A stretch of 64,000 nucleotides of DNA from Dipteris shenzhenensis (Eukaryota; Polypodiophyta; Polypodiopsida; Gleicheniales), in NCBI GenBank assembly GCA_047967505.1, contig CM106541.1; one strand, given 5' to 3'. The stretch's first letter is position 1. Every line of letters starts with the position of its first letter. A program made the position numbers and the translations under genes. Below, in pieces: positions 54,728-64,000 of the stretch. The notes beneath the pieces are model-generated. The model saw only the letters and a program-made list of their open reading frames with translations. It was not told the DNA's origin and ran no database searches.

Positions 54728-55560
54728 GTGGTATCCAAGAATCGGCGGTGGTCTTGTGGGAGACCGATGAACTTGATAAATAAAGAAGTGACACGTTTGC
54801 CCTCATCCACTGGGCCAAACCAAGTGAGAAAGGTGAGAGGAAGATCATACTAGAGCTGAGTGCTGAAGGGCTAGGCTAAAACACCATAGCCAACGACTCT
54901 AGGGCAATCAAAGACCACCTAAAGGAAAGCTCTTTCCAACAAATGAATGTCTAAAAAGAGTGGAGAGAAGTCAGCAGGAATGGCAACAAGCATCTAGTAC
55001 CTAGCGTGAGTCTTGGAGAGCAAAAGTTTCATGTGCTTTTCAAGTTTCTGCAGCTTGTATACTCATGTGTTCACAGCCGGCAAAAGGGGATGAGAATTGG
55101 CTGAATGGGAAACCATTCATCAATCAAATGTGAGATGCCAATTAGAATAAAAAATGAAGCTAGATCCCAAGAGTGACCCTGGAGAGATTAAAAGAGAGTC
55201 TACTAGAAGGGACAAAGGAGGAGGGGAGGGGGGCAAAGGGCTGAGGGAGAGGGAAGAGATTAGGGAGAGATGTTGGGTCTTGCAAGGCAGAGAGGGACTG
55301 TGGGGGCACACATCTCTATACAAGTGTTGTACTATAGTATTTATGGCGGGTGGAGAGAGGGGTTGAGGCAGAGAGGAGAGACATTGTGTTGGAGAGAGAG
55401 GCAAGGAAAAGGTAGGAAGGAGGTAGAATAGAGGCAGACAGAGAGAGGGCGGATAGCTATGGGTGGAGTAGGGAGAAGCAGGCAGGAGCAGGGAGTGAAG
55501 GTGGGGAAAGAGGTGACCAAGGGACTTGTGGGAAATAAGTTTCAAAGATGGGGAGCAGGC
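54728..55560 (-). pseudogene. LINE-B relic: ORF1 start and leader
   Basis: Decayed match to 62330-62760 and the leader of LINE-B3: the phrases for GAGAAAGGTG, AGCTGAGTGC and CCAAAAGGGGATGAGAATTGGC correspond. Upstream lies a purine-rich stretch (55150-55530) like other LINE-B leaders. The right edge is not sharp. No open ORF1 remains. Confidence 0.6.
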
Positions 55561-57514
55561 CACATAGAGGCAGTCCATGCATTAGGTTTTTGAATCCTTT
55601 TCTTTTATGGAATTTTAACAAAGAATATAAGAGGGACATTATTTTTAAAATGGATAGTTTTAACTTTTCCTTTCTTATGGATAACATGCGAATTCCAACT
55701 ATCTGACCCTCTAGACATATTAGTAAATGGTGGTAAATGTGATACTTTGTTTAAGTCCTGATCTATATTCAACTGACATCCATGATCTATCCTATTGTTT
55801 AAAGTATTTCCCTTGCAACAAACATGGTCATAGTAATAGAGGCGTGAACTGCCATATTGAATGAGCATACACAGTTCATGTGCATTGTTAGATAAGAAAG
55901 GTGGTGTTCTATCCTTTGGCTGTTCACACATTACTTTAAAGAGGAAGTATATTGTCAATTAAGAATAGTAAAAATTGGATGTGTTCAAATACTGTTTATG
56001 ACTCCTGGAATCTATCTTTTGTCTGCTCAGGTAATGTGGCTGCAGCGATTTCAACATTGATTTTGCGTTTTGGAAGTGGACTTCTTGCAATACAAATTGC
56101 AGAGGTTATTTCTAACACCATAGGCTGCAATCTTCTTGGGTATCTCTTAAGGGAATATGAAATTATAATATAGAATAGTGCGGGACTTGATTAAATCTTC
56201 TTTTGAAATGTTTTTCCTAAAGTTTTGCATGCCAAGTTAGCAGATGCAAAGATTAGGGTTTTAGCTATAGGTCATAGAAGTAGGCAATTCGAATTTTGGG
56301 TTCCTCACTTAGAACAATGATTGGGCAAAGGATTTGGGTTATCTATTGCCTAATACTAGTAGTTAACAAAGCTAGCTTTATTGGGACTTGGGAAGATTGT
56401 GGATAATTCTAGATCCAATGGTTATTCTTCATAGCTAGTGCTTATGAGAGTCTTTTTCCTTTGAGGATCACATGAACAATCATGTGAAATAGAAAGTCAC
56501 TCTCTTTTCTCGCGTTCTATTCATGCAGGGATTGCAGCAAATATATGGAGACCACTGCATCCTCTCAATTCATGCTTTTGATCCTCTCCTTAATAAGTGC
56601 TAACGTTTTTTAGATGCCAAAACAGGTTTTGACCGTGCAGCTAATACTCTTGGGCCACAAACCCGCTACTCTTGACCAATAGACACTTATTATCTTGCTG
56701 TGTGCAATGGCTTGTACTCCATGTGGCTTCTCTTTTGCTTGGCCATGGTCTTTTTTCCATGGTTGTGTCACTCCTGGGTACATTGGCATAGTAGTTCTTA
56801 CAAAGGATTAACTCTGCCATTTTACCTTATTGCAGATCTAGCACTCTTTGAATAGTCTTTTTCTTGTCTTGTCTTGTCTTTTCATGGTCGTGATGCTGCT
56901 TGCCATGGCTTCTTCTTGTCTTGCCCTGACTCTTGACTCTTTAGGACGGTTATGGCACACTATGGGCAATCTTGTCATGGGCTTGGGACTTTTATTGATG
57001 ACATGGCATAATTTAGCTATTCCAATAGACATAGGGTCATGTCCTTGTTTCAAACTTTTGCAGGAAAATAATTTTTGAGACAGAAAGCATTGTGTAATAT
57101 TCATGCTGAATTGAATATTGTACCTTGAATTTCAAGGTTATTTCTTGCAGAAAATATGATTGGACATGTAAAACTAGAACTGTAAAGGTTAAATCTTTGC
57201 AGAAATATCAGAATGATTAGCTTTGCAGGCTTACTCCCACATAAGTGACCAGTTTGTATGATACGCATTTGTTTATGGTGTGCATCCCACTGAGTAAGAC
57301 CATATTAAATGACCAAATTTGTATGCCACACATTCGTTTCTGGTGGGCATCCCACTGAGTAAGATGATATTAAATTCTTGTCAAATTCAAGTATAGAGAT
57401 TAAACTTTTTTCACTTAGTTGTAATCTACTTGAATACAACTCTAAATAGGTCTCAAGGAAAACCATATCCTAACATGCATATTCTATCTACAATATAGGT
57501 GTCTTTTTTTTTCC
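55561..57514. other. AT-rich non-coding DNA with a possible exon
   Basis: No transposon homology is visible. A 64-bp tandem duplication lies at 57247-57375 (GACCAnnTTTGTATGnnACnCATTnGTTT type). At 56030-56103 a stretch reading NVAAAISTLILRFGSGLLAIQIAE follows a pyrimidine-rich ...TCTGCTCAG and is followed by GTTATT, as an exon would be. It is too short to identify. A hydrophobic small frame at 56848-57078 has no support. Confidence 0.45.
57247..57375. repeat. 64-bp imperfect tandem duplication
   Basis: 57247-57310 and 57311-57375 share most positions (GCATCCCACTGAGTAAGA and ATATTAAAT are identical in both). Confidence 0.8.
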
Positions 57515-57609
57515 CCTAGAAAAGATTACGTCATTAAGTATGAATGAAAACCGCAATAGCAAGCTCAAGTGCGGGAGTACATCATGACATGCATGAAAGA
57601 AAAAACAGC

Positions 57610-60600
57610 TCAGAAAGAGCTAACAAAAATCCAAGGCGGAGGCTGAAAATGCCACCTCAACCTTGAAATACTCTCAGAGAAGAACGGAGATCCTCTCCAA
57701 ACTCTAAAAAAAGCATCTCTCTTGGTTGTAGCTGCTCTGGAGGATCTGTGCATGCTCGTCCAGATGGCCATCAATGTGTGTATAGAATCAGTCCATATAC
57801 TGGCCATAGACTGGGACGGGTGAACCTGTAAACCCTCCATCGCCTCCGTACATGCAGCCCTCCAAATATGTCATGCTTCAAATGACGGATGAGTCTGAGT
57901 CCTGTCCCTCGAAAAACACCTGAGGTCCAGCAAGAGATAACCATGCCACTGATTCCCAAGTCATGAAGAAGGGTGCCGTATGAAATATGCAAAGAGTCCT
58001 GGCAACACTCTTCCAGATCATCCTCGCCTGTCTACACTCTCAAAGGCAATGCTGAACTGACTCGACTGTAGCGTGGCATCGAGGAAAAGTAGGGTCAGCC
58101 CCAAACTTGGATCTCCAAACAAGTTCAGTGCAATCCCTCCATGAATAGAAAGCCAAAAGAATAGAGTGATCTTTCTATTTCTGAGCGATTTCTAGAGCCT
58201 CCTTCAAAAGTTTTTCTGCACCTCTGCAGAAATATGAAAACTATCTCAATGAGGAGCTCTGGAGGCCTCCAACCTCTACAGCTAAGCTGAAATCTCCTGG
58301 CATTTCTAACTGTGTAATGAAAGAAGGGGATGCTCTTCTCTCGGTGCCCTTCATCAATCCATTCCCACTCCCTTGGGTCCCACTGCAAGAATTTGATGGG
58401 AGAACCACTATATAACCAGAGTCTCCAAGACCCAAGTGCCAGGAGAACGGGGTCAAGATCCGGAAACCACTGGGAATCCGTGCCCCACTCCTCGTACCTT
58501 GCAATCCTAATAGGCTGGAAGGAAACCTCCAAAAGAATATCTTCTAGGGATGTGAGAAGTCTACGTCCCGACTGAACACGACTGAACATCAAAGACAAGG
58601 GTCTCCTCATGTGCATCTCGTAAGGGTTTGACCGGTAAAGGGACACCCGTCCCCAAAAAGGCTCCCATCCAAGTGGACTCTGTGATCAGTAAATCATCTG
58701 TGTCTATCCACTCTGGTGGTATGGCTGCCTCTATCTGCTGCATTCTGACCATAGTCCCTCTGAGGTGGCCAACTGATAAGAGTCTCTGATCTTTTGGAAG
58801 TTGTCTAAAAGTCTTCTAGGCACCTACAATGGAAGCAGGTCCCCTCTCCCATCTAGACCACTACAAATAATGTGACACGCCTAGTGATCTGCCATGCTCA
58901 TCCACTATGGATTCATTCCACATAATTGGCTGCCTGTCTATTTCTTTGCGAGAGGAGGGTGTAGCTCTTCGAAGAGTGTCTTTGAAGCTGCCCCAAGCTT
59001 TCACAATGGAAGCCATGAGAGGGGAGAGGGAGACCTAAGATGGGCTGAAGTAAAAATGCATCTGGAGCTGTCCATCCAATCTCCCTCGTGAGGAGTACAA
59101 GACTGAATGCTGCGTAGGAAAAAGTTCCTTCCAAGGCTCCTGTCCAGGCATCAAACCTCTCACTACAAATTTGCAGAGCAAGGACATACAAGCAAGGACA
59201 TACACTGCAAATTCGGATCAATAATATATTGAGACCTCCTTCCCCAGTGGGGAGAATGAGGGTCTCCCAAGCCACCTTGGCTACAACATTTGAGGTTCCA
59301 TTTAACCCCCTCCAAAGAAAGTTCATGACAGGTCTCATGAGCTAAGATATACAACCTCTAGATCTGCACCAACAAGAGCAAACGAACCAGGCAGTAGCCA
59401 ATAGTACCTGGTTCAAGACCACTACTCTAGATGCAAGGTCAAGTCTGGCGGAACTCCAAAAAGCGGACCGATCTGGTAATTTGAAATCGGTCTCCCCTGA
59501 CTCCACCAATGAGAACCTGGCTATGGGCTTATCTATAGAGAGCTGACACCCCTCTAATCCATGCATTTGTGAATCCAAAGTGAGAGAGGGTACCCTCTAG
59601 AAAACCCCAGTCTACTCTATCATAAGCTTTCTCAAAGTCTAGGAGTAGAATGGCAGGCCTATGGCCATTATTGTATGGCCCATTCAGAAGCCTCCCACAA
59701 TGAGAAAATATTATCGAAGATGCTCCTGCCATGCACAAAACCTGTCTACGAATCGTGTATAAGATCTGGAAGAAAGGGCTGCAGACGTAGGCTGATTGCT
59801 TTTGCTAGAATTTTGTACAAAGTGCTCAACAAAGTGATCGGTCTCCACTGCGACACTAAATTCTTGCAACCATCTTTAGGGATAAGATGAATGAGGCCCT
59901 GAGTAAGTGAGTCTGGCATCTTACTTGAGTCCCAAACGCCCTGCAGGGCTGAGGTGATGTGATCCCCAATTTGATCCCAAAATGAAATAAAGAAAGAGGG
60001 TGTAAGGCCATCTGAACTAGGACACTTGCCCTCGTGAAGGGCAGAGAGAGCAATCCTGAACTCTATGTTGGTGAATGGTGTATCAAGTGAGACTATCATA
60101 TCTCCAGTCACCAACATAGGTAAATGCTTCCAAATAATACTCGAACATCATCTCTAGCTTTAGTGTCAAGATTTGCTGTAAGAAGGGAGGCATAGAAATC
60201 TATAGCTACCTACAAGACAGTATCTGGATATGTCTTTAAACCTCTGTCTAAGTCAACAAGGTGTGAAACGCTCTCCCTACTATGTCTGGGGCCAAGAGTA
60301 GAGAAGAACTTCTTGTTGACCCTACCTCCCGTTTGGGTCCAAAACGACTCCCTGGCATGAAAGGCATACTCCGCTCTTTGATCCAACAATGACTGCTGTT
60401 GAGCCCTTGCTGCAGCAAGGCGCTCCTGAACACAAGCATCTGTAGGCCTCTTCTACTCTTCCCTCTGAAGAGCATCCAACTGCTGGCAGATACCTATCTC
60501 TCGTCTGAGAATCTCACCTCTCTTAAACCGAGCAACTGAGTGATAAAAGTCACTGATATCTGAGAGGGCTGCCACTATATCTAACGGGGAAAGCAGCCCA

Positions 60601-61456
60601 TCGTGCATGTAAGAAACCCAAGTCTGCAGAACTGTCTCTGTGAGGCCCTCCTGTGCGTAGAAAGCATCTAGAATCGTGATACTGACAGAGCGACTCCTCA
60701 CCTGAGGATCTGAAACAAACAGAACAGCTGGAAAATGATTTGCAGTGGACACCCCAGGTCTAATGCATACTGTCCCACCTCTATCCAGAGCCCAGTCATC
60801 CACATGAAATCTATCAATCCATGCATGGATAGGCATTTGCACCCTCCTATTCGACCAAAAAAACATGAGTGAATGCAACAGAGTGTGAAAAGCATCATCA
60901 TTCCAAGCATCTCTGCCACTACTGTAATGAAAAAGGAAGGCATCCCAGGCTGCTCTCTCTAGGGAGTGTAAGCCACCTTCCCTACCACCTCTTTTGTCTG
61001 TGGGCATTTCAACCATGTTGAAATCGCCCCCAATGATCCAAGACTCTGCAATGCATGACCAAAAAAGCAACTTCTTCCAAAAAAGGACACAATCCTCTCT
61101 TGAATTGGGGGCATAAAGGTTTAATAAACCAACCTTACATCCACTAATCAAAAGAATGACCCACTAAGCTCTAGCAGGAACTATGATCCCATGTCCAATC
61201 ACCAAGGGTAGCATAGAAGAAGAAACATAAATACAAGTACCTCCCCTAATGCCCAAGGGGGGTGACCAAAAAGTATGCCTTGAAAGAAGCTTACCCGACT
61301 TGGCACAATCCCTGACATCCAATATGTGCTCGTGAATCATAAGGACATCAATGGAACCCCCAATAATACTGGATGAAGTTGGTTACAAATCAGCTGCCTA
61401 CGGCGGCGATGAGGTACACCTCCAAGGCCCTGAATGTTCCAACTGACAATCTTCAT
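57610..61456 (-). pseudogene. LINE-B3 ORF2, endonuclease and RT with YADD region deleted
   Basis: Starts MKIVSWNIQGLGG at 61456. The endonuclease has GGDFNMVEM, but the usual SDHFP reads ANHFPAVL (about 60745), so the catalytic aspartate is lost. RT has SQWRPITLLSTLYKILAKA and LLDFEKAYDRVDW (about 59640). It then jumps from ISALYR-like sequence (59530) to FWSSARLDLASRVVV (59450). About 0.5 kb with the YADD block, present in LINE-B1 near 24130-23700, is missing. The zinc-binding end is near 57992-58100. Many frameshifts. Confidence 0.85.
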
Positions 61457-62825
61457 CGATGAGAGGAAGAGACCGGATGAAAAACTCTATCTGACCTGGT
61501 AGCGGAGATATCCCTCTCCTGGGAAAAGTTCCTCCTATCAAGAGGAGGGAAGTGTGTGGAGGATCCCTGCGGATGGATTAGAATCAATAATCCCCTTGCC
61601 TCTGTCAAGAGGTGAAAAATTAGGAACAAGAGGGAAGGGGGGCTGCTCTGCTGATGGATCTCGACCAGAATAGCATCATTAGCCTTGAGTACAGCACAAG
61701 CTTCAGCAAAGGCTTGCTCCCTAGGAGAAAGCTTCTTCCCATGAACATGTGAAGAGATAGGAGCAATCTCATCAGCACAAGGATCTAAAACAAGGATATC
61801 TCCTGTCTGTAAGGAAGGGTCCATGGCGCCATCATTAGCCTCTAGATGTGGAGCTGACTCAACAACTCTGACTAGCACCCAACGAGGTATGACTGGAATA
61901 GGATGTGCTGAAGGTTCCGTGCACACTGTCGAAGGTCCAGGACGAGGGGCTATAACTGACAGTCCTCGGCAAGAGGTGGAAGGTCCAGCAGCACGAGAAG
62001 TAGTAGGATGTGAGGTAGAATGTGAAGTAGGTCCAGCCGCGAGGTGGTGCTAGGAGGCGCAACACCCGTGGACCTTTTAGGCCTTTTCCTTTTTTTCTTC
62101 CTTGGGCAATCTCTGGCAAAGTGCCCAGGGGTCTTGCAAATCCTACACCAATCCTGTCTCTAAGTGATGTCAACTCTCTGCCTGAAAAAGGAGCCATCTA
62201 GATGTTGGAGAATGATGTGGTCATCTGTAAGGTTAAGTTCAGTACCCCATCCAATCTCATCGCCTTTATTGCCAAAGAAGGCATCCTAGGAAGGGGGGGG
62301 ATCTCGGTGACCATCTTGAAAGTGGCTCCAATGGAAGATAAGAGTTGATGGTCCACCTGGGGTAGGCTAGGGAATCTGAGGAAGATTGAAAATGTCTAGC
62401 CATTCTCCTCCACAGGGTCAAAGCCCAATGAGAAAGGTGTCAAGAAGATCCTCCTGGAGCTGAGTGCCAAAGGATTGGCCTGAAGCACTGTATCTGCTGC
62501 ATCCAGGGAATAAAAAATAACCTGAAAGAAACCTCGACCAAGTAGACCAACATCTATGAGGTGCCCTGCGAGGTCTCCAAGTAAAGCAACGAGCATCCAG
62601 TCCTTGGCCTATAACTTGGAAGTGTGGGACCCATGGATGCGAGCAAAGAGCGATGTCAAGCTTTCCTACTCTGTATCTTTTTTGAGCTGTTGCAACTCGT
62701 CTTTTGAGAATGTGATGGTTTTCTTGGCCCATGGAAGCGGACGAGGATTGGCTAAAGGTAGAGCCATCGTCATTCTAACACTGTTGGGCACCGTCCGACT
62801 AACAACCTGGCTAGGAAGAGGATGA
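61453..62825 (-). pseudogene. LINE-B3 ORF1 with zinc knuckle
   Basis: The DUF4283-like part (LLGRGFFQVIF, RIFLTPFSLGFDPVEEN) is at 62600-62396. The knuckle CRICKTPGHFARDC is at 62106-62147, followed by a lysine-rich run. The last frame (61926-61453) ends in TGA that overlaps the ORF2 start as ATGA. In LINE-B1 the overlap is 14 bases, so both copies keep a stop-start overlap. Confidence 0.82.
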
Positions 62826-62859
62826 AGGCAGAGGAGGGTCCAAAATGAGGGTGAAGGTA

Positions 62860-63300
62860 GAGGGAGTGGATGAAGCGGGAGGGTGAGCGGAGGATGAGGA
62901 TGAAGGGAGGAAGAAGGGTGAGGATGCAGGGAGGAGGGGAGGGGAAGGCAAGCTGAAGAAGTGAGGGAGGCGGTGGAAGGGGGGGGGGGGGGAATGGGGG
63001 CTGCAGGGGCGAGGGGAGGAGACGGGGGTGGGGAGCTGAGGGGGCGGGGGACGGGGGTAGAGAGCGGGAGAGGGGGGGCTGAGGAGAGGGGGTAGAGGAC
63101 GGGGGAGAGGGTGGGGGTAGAGAGTGGGGGAGAGGGGCTGAGAAGCGGGGGAAGGGGGCGAGGGTAGAGGGTGGGGGAGAGGGGGCTGAGCAGCGGGTAG
63201 GGGGAGGTGGAGAGGGCTGAGGGAGGAGGGAGAGGAGAGGTGGGGAGTGGGTTGAGAGGAGGGAGGAGAGAGGGGTGAGGAGGGAGCCAGCAAGAGGCTG
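62860..63300 (-). repeat. C-rich low-complexity leader of LINE-B3
   Basis: The plus strand is an array of GGGGGAGAGGGGGCTGAG-like units. Open frames rich in Pro and Ser on the minus strand are artefacts. Confidence 0.78.
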
Positions 63301-63345
63301 AGAGGGGAGCAGCTGGGCGTCTATTTTTCTGAGCGACAGGGCCAA

Positions 63346-64000
63346 GAAATCATGCTTGGGACGCTGGTGGTTATTATACTAGGGGGCACTCCTTCTACAC
63401 TTTTAGAATCCTAGTACCATCATACAATTGTCTCATTTCTTAGTGTGGTGGATGTGGAATGGTGTTATCTTCCTGACTTTTTAACAGTTCTTTGAGGTTT
63501 GCATATCTTGTATTGCCTTTCTTAAGAGCATCTCATGTGAAAAAATATTTGGAATACAGGTTGTGGGATCATGTGGGAGTGCTTCTTTTTTGGTATTCCA
63601 AGCTTACATATTCTTCCTTGGGCCTACTGACAATTTTCAAACGTTGGCAAGTGCAATTTTGCTCCATCTATTTTTTCATTACAAATTCCTAAATTAGGGT
63701 CTTTATTTCTACATCATCACAAATTTCCATGCTAGAGTTGAAGTAATCGCTTTTGTTCATGCAGACAAGTATCAACCAAGGCAGTTCAAGTTTGTCTCTC
63801 TTTTTGTCAGCAGAGCTAGGCAAGTGGCATTCCCTCTATGGCATTTTCATTGCATTATCTATTCTATGCAGTTCTATTTAGCAAAAATGTTGACCCTGAA
63901 ACTTTGAATATTTTCCAAAGCAATTTAAAATTATGGGACTTACACAACCAAAAGAACATGTCATATCTTTGGGAGGTACCTCCAGGTAGGTTAGAAGATT
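63346..64000. other. AT-rich non-coding DNA
   Basis: No coding region or element is recognised. A TTTTGTTCATGCAG at about 63752 looks like a splice acceptor but no convincing exon follows. Confidence 0.5.

Larger units (their letters stand above)
57515..63345 (-). mobile_element. LINE-B3, near full-length but internally deleted
   Basis: Same structure as LINE-B1 but much more diverged. Leader (63300-62860), ORF1 (62825 to 61453), ORF2 (61456 to about 57610), 3' end near 57515 beside a T-rich stretch (minus-strand A/G tail). The RT catalytic segment is deleted. Confidence 0.87.

Noticed and set aside
56848-57078. 76-codon hydrophobic frame
   Set aside because: Embedded in TCTTG and CATGG repeat phrases in AT-rich DNA; no homologue known and no gene context.
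62770-63345. 191-codon proline-rich minus frame
   Set aside because: C-rich LINE-B3 leader; low complexity.

Overview
This window is nuclear DNA of a land plant. It is almost entirely nested retrotransposons, with no intact host gene that I can identify. Evidence for a plant: Ty1/copia elements primed by initiator tRNA-Met (TGGTATCAGAGC), a Ty3/gypsy chromovirus with a C-terminal chromodomain, a Tat-like Ty3/gypsy element with a second RNase H domain, and LINEs whose ORF1 looks like the plant DUF4283 plus zinc-knuckle type. The density of old, nested copies suggests a large genome. A fern or other seed-free plant is plausible, but this cannot be settled from the sequence. I see no rRNA, tRNA or CRISPR.

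Layout. 1-8832: a head-to-tail pile of three LINE-A copies (3' part of A1, full-length A2, truncated A3) whose joints are all (GT)n microsatellites. 8833-11405: AT-rich non-coding DNA. 11406-19640: a copia element (C1) whose 3' end (end of RT, RNase H, 3' LTR) lies inverted in front of its own 5' LTR. Its RT is split by a short non-autonomous LTR element (C2) with a perfect 5-bp target duplication. 19641-21600: an unrecognised, decayed minus-strand coding region and a minisatellite. 21600-28200: LINE-B1 on the minus strand. 28200-31190: a minus-strand gypsy gag/protease relic (G3). 31195-32620: a second minisatellite, a fourth LINE-A fragment between (GT)n tracts, and a copia LTR with primer site (C3). 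32621-35232: LINE-B2, 3' part only. 35233-54727: a long minus-strand Tat-like gypsy element (G1), interrupted by a chromovirus (G2, 36795-43073) and by two LINE-C copies (44250-48636 and 51328-53455). 54728-55560: a LINE-B relic. 55561-57514: AT-rich non-coding DNA. 57515-63345: LINE-B3 (minus strand). 63346-64000: AT-rich non-coding DNA.

How the pieces work together. LINEs encode an RNA-binding ORF1 protein and an endonuclease/RT ORF2 that copy the RNA at a nicked target. LTR elements encode gag, protease, integrase, RT and RNase H. Every long coding region here carries frameshifts, stops, deletions or lost catalytic residues, so nothing looks currently autonomous. The LINE-A1/A2 pair is nearly identical and so recent.

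Main points for a second look: (1) all LINE-A boundaries seen lie in (GT)n tracts, which suggests a microsatellite-targeted plant LINE; (2) LINE-A and copia C1 share an unusual GTAC-rich 5' leader that matches the binding consensus of plant SBP-box factors; (3) the C1 3' block is inverted with breakpoints that complement each other, as in self-integration; (4) G2 has an inverted duplication of gag with arms of about 0.9 kb directly behind its 5' LTR.
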